NCBI GenBank assembly: GCA_964590515.1
Contig: CAZPZD010000028.1
Coordinates: forward strand, 1-31,897
Direction of reading: 5' to 3'
DNA: 31,897 nt
Source of the DNA: JADFRG01 sp964590515
Lineage (GTDB): Bacteria > Chloroflexota > Anaerolineae > Anaerolineales > E44-bin32
Below are positions 16,435-24,191 of this stretch, piece by piece; positions within the stretch are counted from its first letter, which is position 1, and every line of letters begins with the position of its first letter. A program made the position numbers and the translations under genes. The notes under the pieces are model-generated. The model was not told the origin of the DNA. It worked only from the letters and a program-made list of their open reading frames with translations, and ran no database searches.

Positions 16435-16463
16435 ATTTTACGGATTCGGTACGGCCACGCCAA
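16435..16463 (-). promoter_or_regulatory. Promoter giving a leaderless transcript for the pseudophosphatase gene
   Basis: TTGGCG (16463-16458) and TAAAAT (16440-16435) on the minus strand are 17 nt apart. The -10 ends 7 nt before the GTG at 16427, placing the transcript start at or next to the start codon. No ribosome binding site is visible. Confidence 0.5.
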
Positions 16464-16529
16464 TCGAGATGCAAGTTTTGGACCTGGGTGGCTGTGCCCG
16501 GTCCGGGGGAAGATGCTACGGAGTGTGGC

Positions 16530-17465
16530 TCACCAGGGCCACAGGCCGAACCAGTATGCGACCGCGATCCCAAGCAGCACGAGCGCAGCCAGCGCGACCC
16601 CGGCCAGGGAGGATCGCAACACTCGCCCCAACCAGCCCTTCCGGCGCGGGGTGTGAGAGGGATCCGGGACCGACACCGCGATCAAGGTGATGTTGTCGTG
16701 CCCGCCCCGCCCTCTGGCAAGCGCGACCAGGGCGGATACGGCCTCAGGGGGGGAGTGCTTGGCAAGAGCCAGCTGGATCTCAGCCGGTTCAACCAGATCG
16801 GTCAGGCCATCACTACAAAGCAGCAGCTGATCGCCTGCCATCAGCTCTAGGCCCTGATTGGATTCGGATTGTGCATCGGACTCTGAGTCAGACAAGCGCA
16901 GGCGGAAATCAGGCACCGGGTCTCGGTCTCCTCCGAGATGGCGATGGAGCACGTGGGCATTGGGATGAACGCGGGCTTCCTCCTGGGTCAGGATTCCGTG
17001 AAGAACTGCCTCCTGGACCCAGGTGTGGTCGATGCTGATTTGTTTGAGCCGTCCTTCGCGCAGCAGATAGATCCGACTGTCGCCAACCGACACGGTATAG
17101 AGCCGATGATCGATCACCCAAACGACGGCGACCGTCGATCCCATTCCCCGCAGCGCCTCGTCGATGGCTGCCGATTCCATAACCAATCGGCCGGCCGAGA
17201 CGACTGCCTCGTGCAGCTCAGCCAGAGGCTCTTTGCCGTCCACTGCGGCGATCGATGTGCGCACCGTGTCGATCGTGATCTGAGCGGCGACCTCGCCTGC
17301 TTGGTGCCCGCCGATCCCATCCGCCACAATGGCCAGCAGTGCGGGTTTACCGTCGGACTCGCGCAGGTAATGGGAAACCGAATACCGGTCTTCGTTGATT
17401 TCGCGGGCCTCTCCGGGATGGGAAAGGGCCGCGACCGTCAAATGTGATTCTTGGGATGGGTTCAT
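16530..17465 (-). CDS. PP2C-family Ser/Thr protein phosphatase with C-terminal membrane helix
   Basis: This 311-aa metal-dependent phosphatase removes phosphate from Ser/Thr residues placed by Hanks-type kinases. All metal ligands are visible: REINEDRYSV, IVADGIGGHQAGE, VSVGDSRIYLL, LLLCSDGLTDLV and GGHDNITLIAV. After the catalytic domain (to about residue 270) come a basic stretch (RRKGWLGRVLRS) and one C-terminal transmembrane helix ending FGLWPW, so the catalytic domain faces the cytoplasm. The ATG overlaps the stop of the VWA-FHA gene by 4 nt, strongly linking it to that phospho-threonine-binding protein. No Ser/Thr kinase is in the window. Confidence 0.92.
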   Translation of the reverse strand: MNPSQESHLTVAALSHPGEAREINEDRYSVSHYLRESDGKPALLAIVADGIGGHQAGEVAAQITIDTVRTSIAAVDGKEPLAELHEAVVSAGRLVMESAAIDEALRGMGSTVAVVWVIDHRLYTVSVGDSRIYLLREGRLKQISIDHTWVQEAVLHGILTQEEARVHPNAHVLHRHLGGDRDPVPDFRLRLSDSESDAQSESNQGLELMAGDQLLLCSDGLTDLVEPAEIQLALAKHSPPEAVSALVALARGRGGHDNITLIAVSVPDPSHTPRRKGWLGRVLRSSLAGVALAALVLLGIAVAYWFGLWPW

Positions 17466-19279
17466 GCGTCGGTGGAACGATCGTGCGGGTCGGGATAAGT
17501 CAGGATAGGCCGGGGCGGGTGCTTGCCAGGCAGTTGGAAACGAAACTCCACCCGCCCCAACTGCACCAGATCGCCGTTGCGCAGCCGGCGTCCCTCGGAA
17601 GGAATCAAATCGTAATTGACCCAGGTCCCAGCTACGCTCCCCTGGTCGCGAAGCAGATAGTCGCCGTCGGCCTGGCGGATCAGTCGAGCGTGCATGCGCT
17701 CCACCGAGGGATCCGTAACTACAATTGCGGCGAGCGAAGCGTCTCGGCCAAGAACGACGTCCACGCCGGTAAGCGGGACCGGCTCGCCCGCGGGTCGGAC
17801 TGGAATGAGGAGCGCCTCCAAGGGGGAAGACTCCTGCAGGCGGGCGCGTTTGATCGAGCTCTGGCGAGCCCGGGAATCGCTTAACGTTTGGGGGGCGCGC
17901 CTCACCAGGGTCGTCAATCCGCCTACCATAACCATCGCGGCAACAATCAGGGCCGCCACCGCTACCAACGAATCGAACTCGGGTCGGAACGCCGACAGGC
18001 CCCGCGGCGGGGTTTCGATCGTGATTTGAACCGCCAACTCAACGGTCTGGGTCTGCAAACCTAGCGAATCGACCAGGACGGCCTGCACGGTATGGGAGCC
18101 GCTCTGGCGATAGGAGGCGAGGTTCCATACTAACTGCTCATAAGGAGGCGAGTTTCGGGTTTGCGCCAGTTCACCGTCGACCAATAACCGGCTTTGTTTA
18201 ATCGGGCGCGGGTGCCCATCCGGGAAGGTGACCAGGATCTCCAGTGGGAGCGACACCGGCAGGATGGCCTCGATGGGCAGATCGGGATCCTCGGTCTGCC
18301 GCAGCACTTCGTTCGGGGGTTGGATGAAGGCGATCTCAGGTGCCTGGACGTCTATCGCGTAACTGATCGGCGCCGAAACTGCTTCCAGTCCGTCGGCAGT
18401 CACTTGAACCTGCAAGCTATGGGTGCCTGCGACGCTGATTTGAGAATCAAATGTCAAACGGTATTGGTAACGCTGAGCCAGGAACCAATCGGCCAACTCG
18501 CCCAGCCCGACCTCTGGGTCGAAGTAGAGGAACCGCCCACCGGTGGCGTCGGCCAGTTGGCGGAGTGGTTCTACCTCAGGCGGTTCGACGATCTCCGGGG
18601 TCGAGAACAAGACCGGGAAGATGGCCGTTCCGGACTCGGCGGCCCGGGCGATCGCGTTTGCCAACGGAAGATCGCGGGGGGTCTCGATGACTGGGGTAAT
18701 AAAGATCAGCGATCCCGGAAGCAAGCCCAGATCGGCGGGATCGGAAGAGAAATCGAGCGCCAACAGGACCAGATCGAATCCCGAAATCCCACCCTCGAAG
18801 CTCGGTTCAATTGCATCCAGCAGAGCGGAAAGTTCGGCGGCGGAATTGCTGTGCTGGATGACCACGCCCTCGGCGGTCAGCAGACTCAGATCGTCGACTC
18901 CAACGAGGCTCGCCTGAGGATCGCGCCAGTAGTGGATCAGCTCGTCCCGGGCGAACTCGAAACGGGTGCGACCGTGCGAGTCTCGCACGCCGAGCCCAGG
19001 AGAGGTGTTGATCACAAACACCTGCCGGGTGCCGACCAGCACCTTCTCCACGGCCAGTCCCTCTACCGGTTCCCCGTCTTCCAGCACCTGAAAGGCGTCA
19101 GTCGGGAGATCTGGGATCGGCCGCCCGGACCCGTCAGTTAGGGCAGCGTGCAGACTGATGTTCGGAAAGGCCTGGACATCGGGTGGGGATACATTCAGTC
19201 GGGCTTGGATCTGCTGTGGGGGTAACAGGGCGGCTGCCGCGAGCAGCACCGGCAGCCGATAGACCACCCGGAGGGCCAT
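17462..19279 (-). CDS. VWA-like/FHA-domain membrane protein
   Basis: This is a 605-aa protein from the ATG at 19279. An N-terminal signal or anchor (VYRLPVLLAAAALLPP) precedes a von Willebrand A-like domain (residues about 40-290: VFVINTSPGLG where DxSxS is expected, then LIFITPVI, AIFPVLFSTPE, LRQLADATGGRF). The metal-site Asp is therefore replaced by Asn. Ig-like strands follow (GTHSLQVQVTADG, GSHTVQAVLVDSLG). A transmembrane helix (SLVAVAALIVAAMVMVGG) separates these from a cytoplasmic FHA domain with VVLGRDASLA, SVERMHARL and GTWVNYDLI, which binds phospho-threonine. This topology could pass an outside signal to the phosphatase encoded immediately downstream. It begins 20 nt after the guaA stop, behind a TACAAT box. 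Confidence 0.82.
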   Translation of the reverse strand: MALRVVYRLPVLLAAAALLPPQQIQARLNVSPPDVQAFPNISLHAALTDGSGRPIPDLPTDAFQVLEDGEPVEGLAVEKVLVGTRQVFVINTSPGLGVRDSHGRTRFEFARDELIHYWRDPQASLVGVDDLSLLTAEGVVIQHSNSAAELSALLDAIEPSFEGGISGFDLVLLALDFSSDPADLGLLPGSLIFITPVIETPRDLPLANAIARAAESGTAIFPVLFSTPEIVEPPEVEPLRQLADATGGRFLYFDPEVGLGELADWFLAQRYQYRLTFDSQISVAGTHSLQVQVTADGLEAVSAPISYAIDVQAPEIAFIQPPNEVLRQTEDPDLPIEAILPVSLPLEILVTFPDGHPRPIKQSRLLVDGELAQTRNSPPYEQLVWNLASYRQSGSHTVQAVLVDSLGLQTQTVELAVQITIETPPRGLSAFRPEFDSLVAVAALIVAAMVMVGGLTTLVRRAPQTLSDSRARQSSIKRARLQESSPLEALLIPVRPAGEPVPLTGVDVVLGRDASLAAIVVTDPSVERMHARLIRQADGDYLLRDQGSVAGTWVNYDLIPSEGRRLRNGDLVQLGRVEFRFQLPGKHPPRPILTYPDPHDRSTDA

Positions 19280-19285
19280 TCGCCG

Positions 19286-19291
19286 ATTGTA
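19286..19291 (-). promoter_or_regulatory. Possible -10 box for leaderless VWA-FHA transcript
   Basis: TACAAT (19291-19286, minus) sits 6 nt before the ATG at 19279, between the guaA stop and this gene. The -35 is poor (ATCGAG). It may add to read-through from the xpt-guaA promoter. Confidence 0.35.
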
Positions 19292-19299
19292 GCATGGGG

Positions 19300-20841
19300 C
19301 TATTCCCACTCGATCGTACTTGGAGGTTTGCTGGTGACGTCGTACACCACCCGGTTTACGCCGGGTACTTCGTTCACAATTCGGCGACTCACCTGAGCCA
19401 GCAGTTCATGCGGGAGGCGGGCCCAATCGGCGGTCATGAAGTCATCGGTCGTGACCGCCCGCAGAGCGACGGTCTCCGCATAGGTACGCTGATCTCCCAT
19501 GACGCCCACCGTGCGGATCGGCAACAGCACCGCAAACGCCTGAGAAGTTTCGGCCAGCAGCCCGGCGGCAGTTAGCTCGTCGATCAGGATCCGGTCGGCA
19601 GCCCGCAACTTCTCCAACCGGTCCGGCCTGACCTCGCCCAGGCAGCGCACTGCCAGCCCAGGTCCCGGAAACGGTTGGCCGACCAGTAATTCAGTGGGCA
19701 CCCCCAATTGCTGCCCGAGCGTCCGCACCTCGTCTTTAAATAGGAAGCGCAGGGGCTCGACCAGTTCGAATTCCATCTGCTCGGGCAGGCCGCCCACGTT
19801 GTGATGGGTCTTGATCCGAGCGGCGGTCCGTCGGTCGGGGCCGCTCGATTCGACAACGTCTGGATAGATCGTGCCTTGGATCAAGTAGCCTGCCTGCTGG
19901 CCCTGTCGGTCAGCCTCCTTTTCGAGCACCCGGATGAACTGCTCCCCGATGACCCGGCGCTTGGACTCCGGATCGGTGATCCCCGCCAGCGCCTCCAAGA
20001 AGTTGGCCGAGGCATCCACGATCGACAGCCGATTGTCAAAGAGCGACCCGAGGCTCGACCCGACCCTCGCGGCCTCGCCCGCCCGCAGCAGCCCGGTGTC
20101 GATGAAGACCGGGGCCAGCTGCTTCGCCAGCGCCCGATCAGCGAGCACCGCAGCCACCGCCGAGTCCACCCCGCCGCTGACTGCCGCGATCGCGCGCCCG
20201 GTGCCCACCTGCGACCGGATTCGGGCAATCGCAGCTGGGATCATCGCCTCTGGGGTCCAATCGGTGTTGGCACCGCACACCTCCACCGCGAAACTTCGAA
20301 GGATCTCGAAACCGACCGGGGTGTGTTGGACTTCCGGGTGGAACTGGAGTCCGTAACGCTTGATTTCAGGGTTCCCCATGGCCGCGCAGGGAGCGTTGCT
20401 TGAGCTGGCCAGGACCTGGAATCCCGTCGGAAGTTGGTCAATCCGGTCCCCGTGTGACATCCAGACCGGATGGCGGCCCTTGCGCAGCAGGCCGCCGCCG
20501 TTGGACACTTCGATCTCCGCCGGTCCATATTCACGGGTCCGGGAGGCCGCCACTCGGCCGCCCAGGGAGTGGGCGAGGGCCTGCATGCCGTAACAGATGC
20601 CCAGCAGCGGCAGTCCCGAGTCGAGCACATAGTTCGGTATCTGGGGAGCATTGGGTTCGTAGACAGATGCCGGGCCACCCGACAAGATGAAGCCTTTCGG
20701 CTGGAGGGCCATCACTGAGTGCTGTGCTGCGTCGTGCGGAAAGAGCTCACAGTACACCTGAGCCTCCCGCAAGCGGCGAGCGATTAGCTGAGTGGTTTGG
20801 GAACCAAAATCGAGGACAACGATCGAGTCCATGGAGCGCAT
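19300..20841 (-). CDS. guaA: GMP synthase (glutamine-hydrolysing)
   Basis: It converts XMP, ATP and glutamine to GMP. The class I amidotransferase domain (about residues 6-195) shows the oxyanion/nucleophile stretch GICYGMQ with catalytic Cys and FHPEVQHT with His-Glu. The ATP-pyrophosphatase domain follows with the P-loop AVSGGVDSAVAA. The C-terminal dimer domain carries GQPFPGPGLAVRCLGEV and ends TSKPPSTIEWE, the universal GuaA tail. The length, 513 aa, is standard. The start at 20841 (an alternative ATG is at 20832) lies 5 nt after the xpt stop, which places both in one purine operon. Confidence 0.97.
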   Translation of the reverse strand: MRSMDSIVVLDFGSQTTQLIARRLREAQVYCELFPHDAAQHSVMALQPKGFILSGGPASVYEPNAPQIPNYVLDSGLPLLGICYGMQALAHSLGGRVAASRTREYGPAEIEVSNGGGLLRKGRHPVWMSHGDRIDQLPTGFQVLASSSNAPCAAMGNPEIKRYGLQFHPEVQHTPVGFEILRSFAVEVCGANTDWTPEAMIPAAIARIRSQVGTGRAIAAVSGGVDSAVAAVLADRALAKQLAPVFIDTGLLRAGEAARVGSSLGSLFDNRLSIVDASANFLEALAGITDPESKRRVIGEQFIRVLEKEADRQGQQAGYLIQGTIYPDVVESSGPDRRTAARIKTHHNVGGLPEQMEFELVEPLRFLFKDEVRTLGQQLGVPTELLVGQPFPGPGLAVRCLGEVRPDRLEKLRAADRILIDELTAAGLLAETSQAFAVLLPIRTVGVMGDQRTYAETVALRAVTTDDFMTADWARLPHELLAQVSRRIVNEVPGVNRVVYDVTSKPPSTIEWE

Positions 20842-20846
20842 TCGGA

Positions 20847-21422
20847 TCAGCCGTCTTCGAACTCGATGCGGCCCGCCTCCATGCTGATGATTACGGCCAG
20901 GGCTTCTATTGGGACGGACAAGCTGCTGAGCAAGGATCGACCGCCCTCGAAACGCTTCTCAATCAAGGCTCCAATCCCGACGACTGCGGCTCCGGCTGCG
21001 CTGGCCAGGCGGACCAATCCCATGATTGTCTGCCCGGAAGCAAGAAAATCATCAATGATCAGGACTCGTTCTTCGGCGCCGAGATACTCCGGAGAGACGA
21101 TCAGCTCGACCGTTCTTCCCTTGGTGTGCGAAGGGGCAAGGGTCAGGAAGATCTGATCGGGCATCGTGATCGGTTTGGTCTTGCGGGCGTAGACCACGGG
21201 CAGGCTCAGCACCGAAGCGGTGGCCAGGGCGGGCGCAATCCCGGAGATCTCGGCGGTCAGCACCTTGGTCGCCCGGACTGCGGCGAACCGGCTGGCCAGT
21301 TCCGCGCCGCATTCCGCCATCAAGTGGGGGTCTACCTGATGGTTGATGAAACCATCGACCTTCAGAATTCCGTTTCCGAGGTTGACACCCTGCTCGAGGA
21401 TTCGGGCTTTAAGTGAGTTCAC
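20847..21422 (-). CDS. xpt: Xanthine phosphoribosyltransferase
   Basis: This purine salvage enzyme makes XMP from xanthine and PRPP, feeding GuaA encoded next. The family opening is SLKARILEQGVNL, followed by LKVDGFINHQVDP, the PRPP-binding loop VLIIDDFLASGQTIMGL, and SLPVVYARKTKPITM. The GTG at 21422 (191 aa) is preferred over ATG 21458 because homologues start at this point and because a promoter -10 (21455-21450) overlaps the region just after that ATG. I see no xanthine or purine riboswitch in the short leader. Confidence 0.92.
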   Translation of the reverse strand: MNSLKARILEQGVNLGNGILKVDGFINHQVDPHLMAECGAELASRFAAVRATKVLTAEISGIAPALATASVLSLPVVYARKTKPITMPDQIFLTLAPSHTKGRTVELIVSPEYLGAEERVLIIDDFLASGQTIMGLVRLASAAGAAVVGIGALIEKRFEGGRSLLSSLSVPIEALAVIISMEAGRIEFEDG

Positions 21423-21449
21423 CGGCAAACGAGGGGGCCACGCAAGGCG

Positions 21450-21478
21450 ATTGTACATCCCGACCTGGCGCTAACCAA
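21450..21478 (-). promoter_or_regulatory. Promoter of xpt-guaA run
   Basis: TTGGTT (21478-21473) and TACAAT (21455-21450) lie 17 nt apart on the minus strand, about 28 nt before the GTG of xpt. It is divergent from the lexA promoter about 50 bp away. Confidence 0.5.
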
Positions 21479-21525
21479 ACCCGCAGCAGGTAGGCGGCTA
21501 AGGGGACCCGTAGGTTCCAAGCGAC

Positions 21526-21554
21526 TTGACATAGAACGGATGTTCCGCTAGAAT
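21526..21554 (+). promoter_or_regulatory. lexA promoter with LexA box in the spacer
   Basis: A perfect TTGACA (21526-21531) and TAGAAT (21549-21554) are 17 nt apart. Inside the spacer GAACGGATGTTC (21534-21545) matches the Gram-positive type LexA box GAAC-N4-GTTC. Bound LexA would block the promoter, giving the standard autoregulated SOS loop. The box may also affect the divergent xpt promoter. Confidence 0.85.
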
Positions 21555-21598
21555 ACGAACAAGCGTGCGGCTCATAGCCAGCTCGCCTGGAGGCGAAT

Positions 21599-22258
21599 AT
21601 GGCACGAAGCAAGCTCTCAGACCGACAACGCAGAATGCTGGATTTCATTCGCAAGTTCGGGCTGCGAAGTGGATATCCGCCGTCGATCCGAGAGATCGGG
21701 GAAGCGGTGGGAATCTCGTCCACCTCGGTCGTCAACTACAACCTCAACCGGCTGGTCGAGCATGGCTACCTGGATCGGGATCAAAACGTCTCCCGTGGCA
21801 TCCGGCTCACCGAGCGCGTGTCGGAAGTTGCCTCACAGCTGACGGAGGTCGTCCGGATTCCATTGGTCGGCCGAATCTTTGCCAGCGAGCCGGTCCCGCT
21901 GCCAAGTACCGATTCGCCCATGTTCAGCACCGACGAAGCGATCGAGATTACCCGCGATTTGCTCAGCAGCACCGAAGATCTTTTCGCATTGCAAGTGCGA
22001 GGGGACTCGATGATTGACGCCATGGTCAGCGACGGGGATATCGTCGTGATGCAGCGCCAGCCAGAATGGCGGAATGGAGACATGGTGGCGGTGTGGCTGA
22101 AAGACAAAGAAGAAACTACCTTGAAGCATATCTATCGAGAACGAGGGGGGATCCGGCTGCAGCCGGCCAATCCGACGATGGGGCCGATCTTCGTCGAAAA
22201 GCCAGAGAACCTGGAAGTCCAGGGAAAGGTGATGCTGGTCCTGCGGCAGCTTGGGTAG
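21599..22258 (+). CDS. lexA: SOS response repressor LexA
   Basis: This 219-aa repressor-protease is derepressed by RecA-stimulated self-cleavage. The winged-helix domain (residues 1-70) has LSDRQRRMLDFIRKF, GYPPSIREIGEAVGISSTSVV and a wing ending SRGIRL. The hinge follows, then LVGRIFASEPV, where the usual Ala-Gly cleavage bond reads Ala-Ser. The catalytic Ser is in VRGDSMIDAMVSDGD and the Lys in TTLKHIYRE. The C-terminus is complete (VMLVLRQLG). The promoter carries a LexA box, which fits autoregulation. Confidence 0.96.
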   Translation: MARSKLSDRQRRMLDFIRKFGLRSGYPPSIREIGEAVGISSTSVVNYNLNRLVEHGYLDRDQNVSRGIRLTERVSEVASQLTEVVRIPLVGRIFASEPVPLPSTDSPMFSTDEAIEITRDLLSSTEDLFALQVRGDSMIDAMVSDGDIVVMQRQPEWRNGDMVAVWLKDKEETTLKHIYRERGGIRLQPANPTMGPIFVEKPENLEVQGKVMLVLRQLG

Positions 22259-22286
22259 CGAGATCGCTCCGGGGCAATCGCAGTCT

Positions 22287-22326
22287 GCTCGCCAGGTCAG
22301 AGCTCAGCCGAGCCGGCCTGGCGAGC
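22287..22326 (+). terminator. Hairpin terminator after lexA
   Basis: GCTCGCCAGG (22287-22296) pairs perfectly with CCTGGCGAGC (22317-22326), with an inner GCTC/GAGC hairpin in the loop. No T run follows, so termination may be weak or factor-assisted. It lies between lexA and the convergent J-domain gene. Confidence 0.5.
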
Positions 22327-22373
22327 TTCACATGTCAGGGGAACCGGATCCCGGACGGGAAGGCCGGAGTGGG

Positions 22374-23174
22374 CTAGGCCAGCGAGGCCAATTCGGCCCG
22401 GATTTGTGCGATTTGGCTCCCAAAGTCGCGGGCCATCGCAGCGAGCAGATCGTAGCCGTTGAGCCTGGCTTTGACCGCGTCCAGCTTCAACAGCGCGACC
22501 TCGGACCGTTCCAGCCGATCAGCCTCCGACTGCAGTCCCGCGATGACCCGATCGAGACGCCGGATCTCAGAGTGCAGATCGATCAGCATTTGATCGCGAC
22601 TTACTTCAGCTTCCTGAGCAGGCCGCTCAGCTTGCTGCTGCAACCCCCGCAGCGCGGCTAAGTCATTGGCCTCGTAGGCCAGGTTCACTTTGGCCATCAT
22701 CTCCTCGCGCCAGGGTTTCTGCTTAGGGTCGGTAGTCAAATCAGGATGGAAGCGCTTGGCGAGCTCGCGGTACAGGCTGCGCAGTTCGCCCTGCTGAGGT
22801 TCGGTGGGTGCAGGCTTGGCTGATGGAGTGTCCTGCTGAAATTTCGGCGTCCAGGCCTTTCGGAACTGCTCGACGACATCCGGAATCTCTTCCTGGTTTG
22901 CCCGCTCGCCCCACTGGGCTTTCCTGGCGGCTTCCCGTCGGAGCTGATCGAGCTTGGTGCGCAGATCCAGCAGCTCTCGCTCCAATGGGCGCACCCGGAC
23001 TTCGAGTTCCCGCTCGAACTCAGCCAGCGACACCCGCAGATCGAACAATTCGAGCTCGAGCTCCGCGGTGCGCTCCTGGCGGCGAGCGACCTCTGCTCGG
23101 AGCGATCTTAGTTCCGGATCGGTGGCTTGCTCGAGTGCCCGCGAGAGCTTGCTTCGCCGGGGTTTATTGAACAT
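22374..23174 (-). CDS. J-domain protein with flanking coiled coils
   Basis: This 266-aa protein is largely helical. Residues 15-90 are a coiled coil rich in Glu, Arg and Leu (RRQERTAELELELFDLRVSL). A J-domain-like segment at about 130-180 has the HPD motif (LYRELAKRFHPDLTTDPKQK) followed by MMAKVNLAYEANDLAAL. A second coiled coil (about 195-266) completes it. J domains stimulate Hsp70/DnaK ATPase, so it may recruit DnaK to a specific client. The J domain is central rather than N-terminal, and there are no DnaJ Gly/Phe or zinc regions. It starts 37 nt after the crotonase gene stop, so the two probably share a transcript. Confidence 0.75.
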   Translation of the reverse strand: MFNKPRRSKLSRALEQATDPELRSLRAEVARRQERTAELELELFDLRVSLAEFERELEVRVRPLERELLDLRTKLDQLRREAARKAQWGERANQEEIPDVVEQFRKAWTPKFQQDTPSAKPAPTEPQQGELRSLYRELAKRFHPDLTTDPKQKPWREEMMAKVNLAYEANDLAALRGLQQQAERPAQEAEVSRDQMLIDLHSEIRRLDRVIAGLQSEADRLERSEVALLKLDAVKARLNGYDLLAAMARDFGSQIAQIRAELASLA

Positions 23175-23211
23175 CGTGCGGGGGCTGATTCTATCCGACC
23201 GACGTCAGTGG

Positions 23212-23985
23212 CTAGCGTGGCTGATGGTTTCGGCGGGAGACGAATCGAGTCGAGGCATTCAAGTGGGCCGGGGCGGCCCAGAGGTCGGGGAAGAGTGCCC
23301 GCTCGGTCGCCAGGGCCTCCGGCAGCGGTTGGGACAATCCCTCCTGCAGCGCACGTTTGACGGCTCGTACCGCGGCCGGGTCAAAAGCCGCGATTTGGCC
23401 GGCGATGGATCGAGCGACTTGCAGGGCACTGCCGGCAGGAACTATCCGGTTCGCCAGCCGGTGGGCGTGTGCTTCAGACGCATTCAGCACTCGGGCAGCG
23501 CTCAACCATTCCAGGGCCAGCGAGTAACCGACCAGGCGCTGTAGGCGCTGGCCGCCACCCCAGGCTGGGATGATCCCTAGTTTGATGTGCATCAATCCGA
23601 GTGAGGCGGTTTCAGAAAGGACTCGCAAATCACAAGCCAGCGCGATCTCGGCACCGCCGCCGAGGGCGAGGCCTTCGACAGCCGCCAGGGTCGGGACCGG
23701 CATCCCGTCCAGATCGCGCAGCGCTTCGCCCATCACCGTCGCGAGCCGCGCACCGTCTAGCCGGCTGGAATACTGATCGAGCTCGTAGAGGTCGCCTCCG
23801 GAGCTGAACGTTCCGTCCGATCCGGTGATCACCAGGGCTCGTAATTGCCCATCGCTCGCAGATTCCCTGACCGCCTTGGCGAAGAGCTCCATCGCCTCCC
23901 AATTCAGGGCGTTCCGAAGCTCGGGCCGGTTTATCGTAAGCAGACCGACCCCCTCGGCACTGGTCTCGTACAGAATAGATGGCAT
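23212..23985 (-). CDS. Crotonase-family protein, ethylmalonyl-CoA decarboxylase (ECHDC1)-like
   Basis: This 257-aa member of the enoyl-CoA hydratase/isomerase fold acts on CoA thioesters. The ATG at 23985 was chosen because upstream sequence runs into the tRNA promoter. Visible are TINRPELRNALN, the oxyanion stretch FSSGGDLYEL, and GLALGGGAEIALACD, which keeps the first catalytic Glu. At the second Glu position of true hydratases (GQPE) it has LMHIKLGIIPAWGGGQRL. That His followed by GIIPxWGG closely recalls human ECHDC1, which removes carboxyl from ethylmalonyl-CoA and methylmalonyl-CoA as metabolite repair. The tail (ERALFPDLWAAPAH) also fits. A generic hydratase is less likely, but the activity is an inference. 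Confidence 0.78.
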   Translation of the reverse strand: MPSILYETSAEGVGLLTINRPELRNALNWEAMELFAKAVRESASDGQLRALVITGSDGTFSSGGDLYELDQYSSRLDGARLATVMGEALRDLDGMPVPTLAAVEGLALGGGAEIALACDLRVLSETASLGLMHIKLGIIPAWGGGQRLQRLVGYSLALEWLSAARVLNASEAHAHRLANRIVPAGSALQVARSIAGQIAAFDPAAVRAVKRALQEGLSQPLPEALATERALFPDLWAAPAHLNASTRFVSRRNHQPR

Positions 23986-23999
23986 GCCCTTAGCCTTTC

Positions 24000-24027
24000 T
24001 TGACCCGCTCCCGCCGGTTGGTATACT
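24000..24027 (+). promoter_or_regulatory. Promoter of tRNA-Pro
   Basis: TTGACC (24000-24005) and TATACT (24022-24027) are 16 nt apart, ending 10 nt before the tRNA 5' end. It is divergent from the crotonase gene. Confidence 0.65.
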
Positions 24028-24037
24028 CTGCTGAAGA

Positions 24038-24110
24038 CGGGGTGTAGCGCAGTTGGTAGCGCGCCGCGTTTGGGACGCGGAGGCCGGCGGTTCAAGTCCG
24101 CCCACCCCGA
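24038..24110 (+). tRNA. tRNA-Pro (anticodon TGG)
   Basis: This is a full cloverleaf of 73 nt. The acceptor pairs CGGGGTG with CACCCCG, including the C1-G72 pair characteristic of bacterial tRNA-Pro. The anticodon arm is CCGCG-TTTGGGA-CGCGG with TGG at 24071-24073, and the T arm is GGCGG-TTCAAGT-CCGCC. The discriminator is A, and CCA is not encoded. Confidence 0.97.
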
Positions 24111-24191
24111 CTCACCTTTACAACCCCTAATCTAGGAGAAGGTTCGCTGCGCGGGGTTCGAACCTCAATCTCAAGGAAGAAAGTCGACCTG

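Noticed and set aside
21423..21525. Xanthine/purine riboswitch before xpt
   Set aside because: The leader after the predicted transcript start is only about 20 nt, and no purine aptamer pattern is visible.
23986..24105. N-terminal extension of the crotonase frame
   Set aside because: It runs through the tRNA-Pro gene and promoter; the family start fits the ATG at 23985.
24130..24165. GGTTCGAACC resembling a tRNA T-arm remnant (att-like)
   Set aside because: It is only a short palindrome; no acceptor or anticodon arm pairs around it and no integrase is present.
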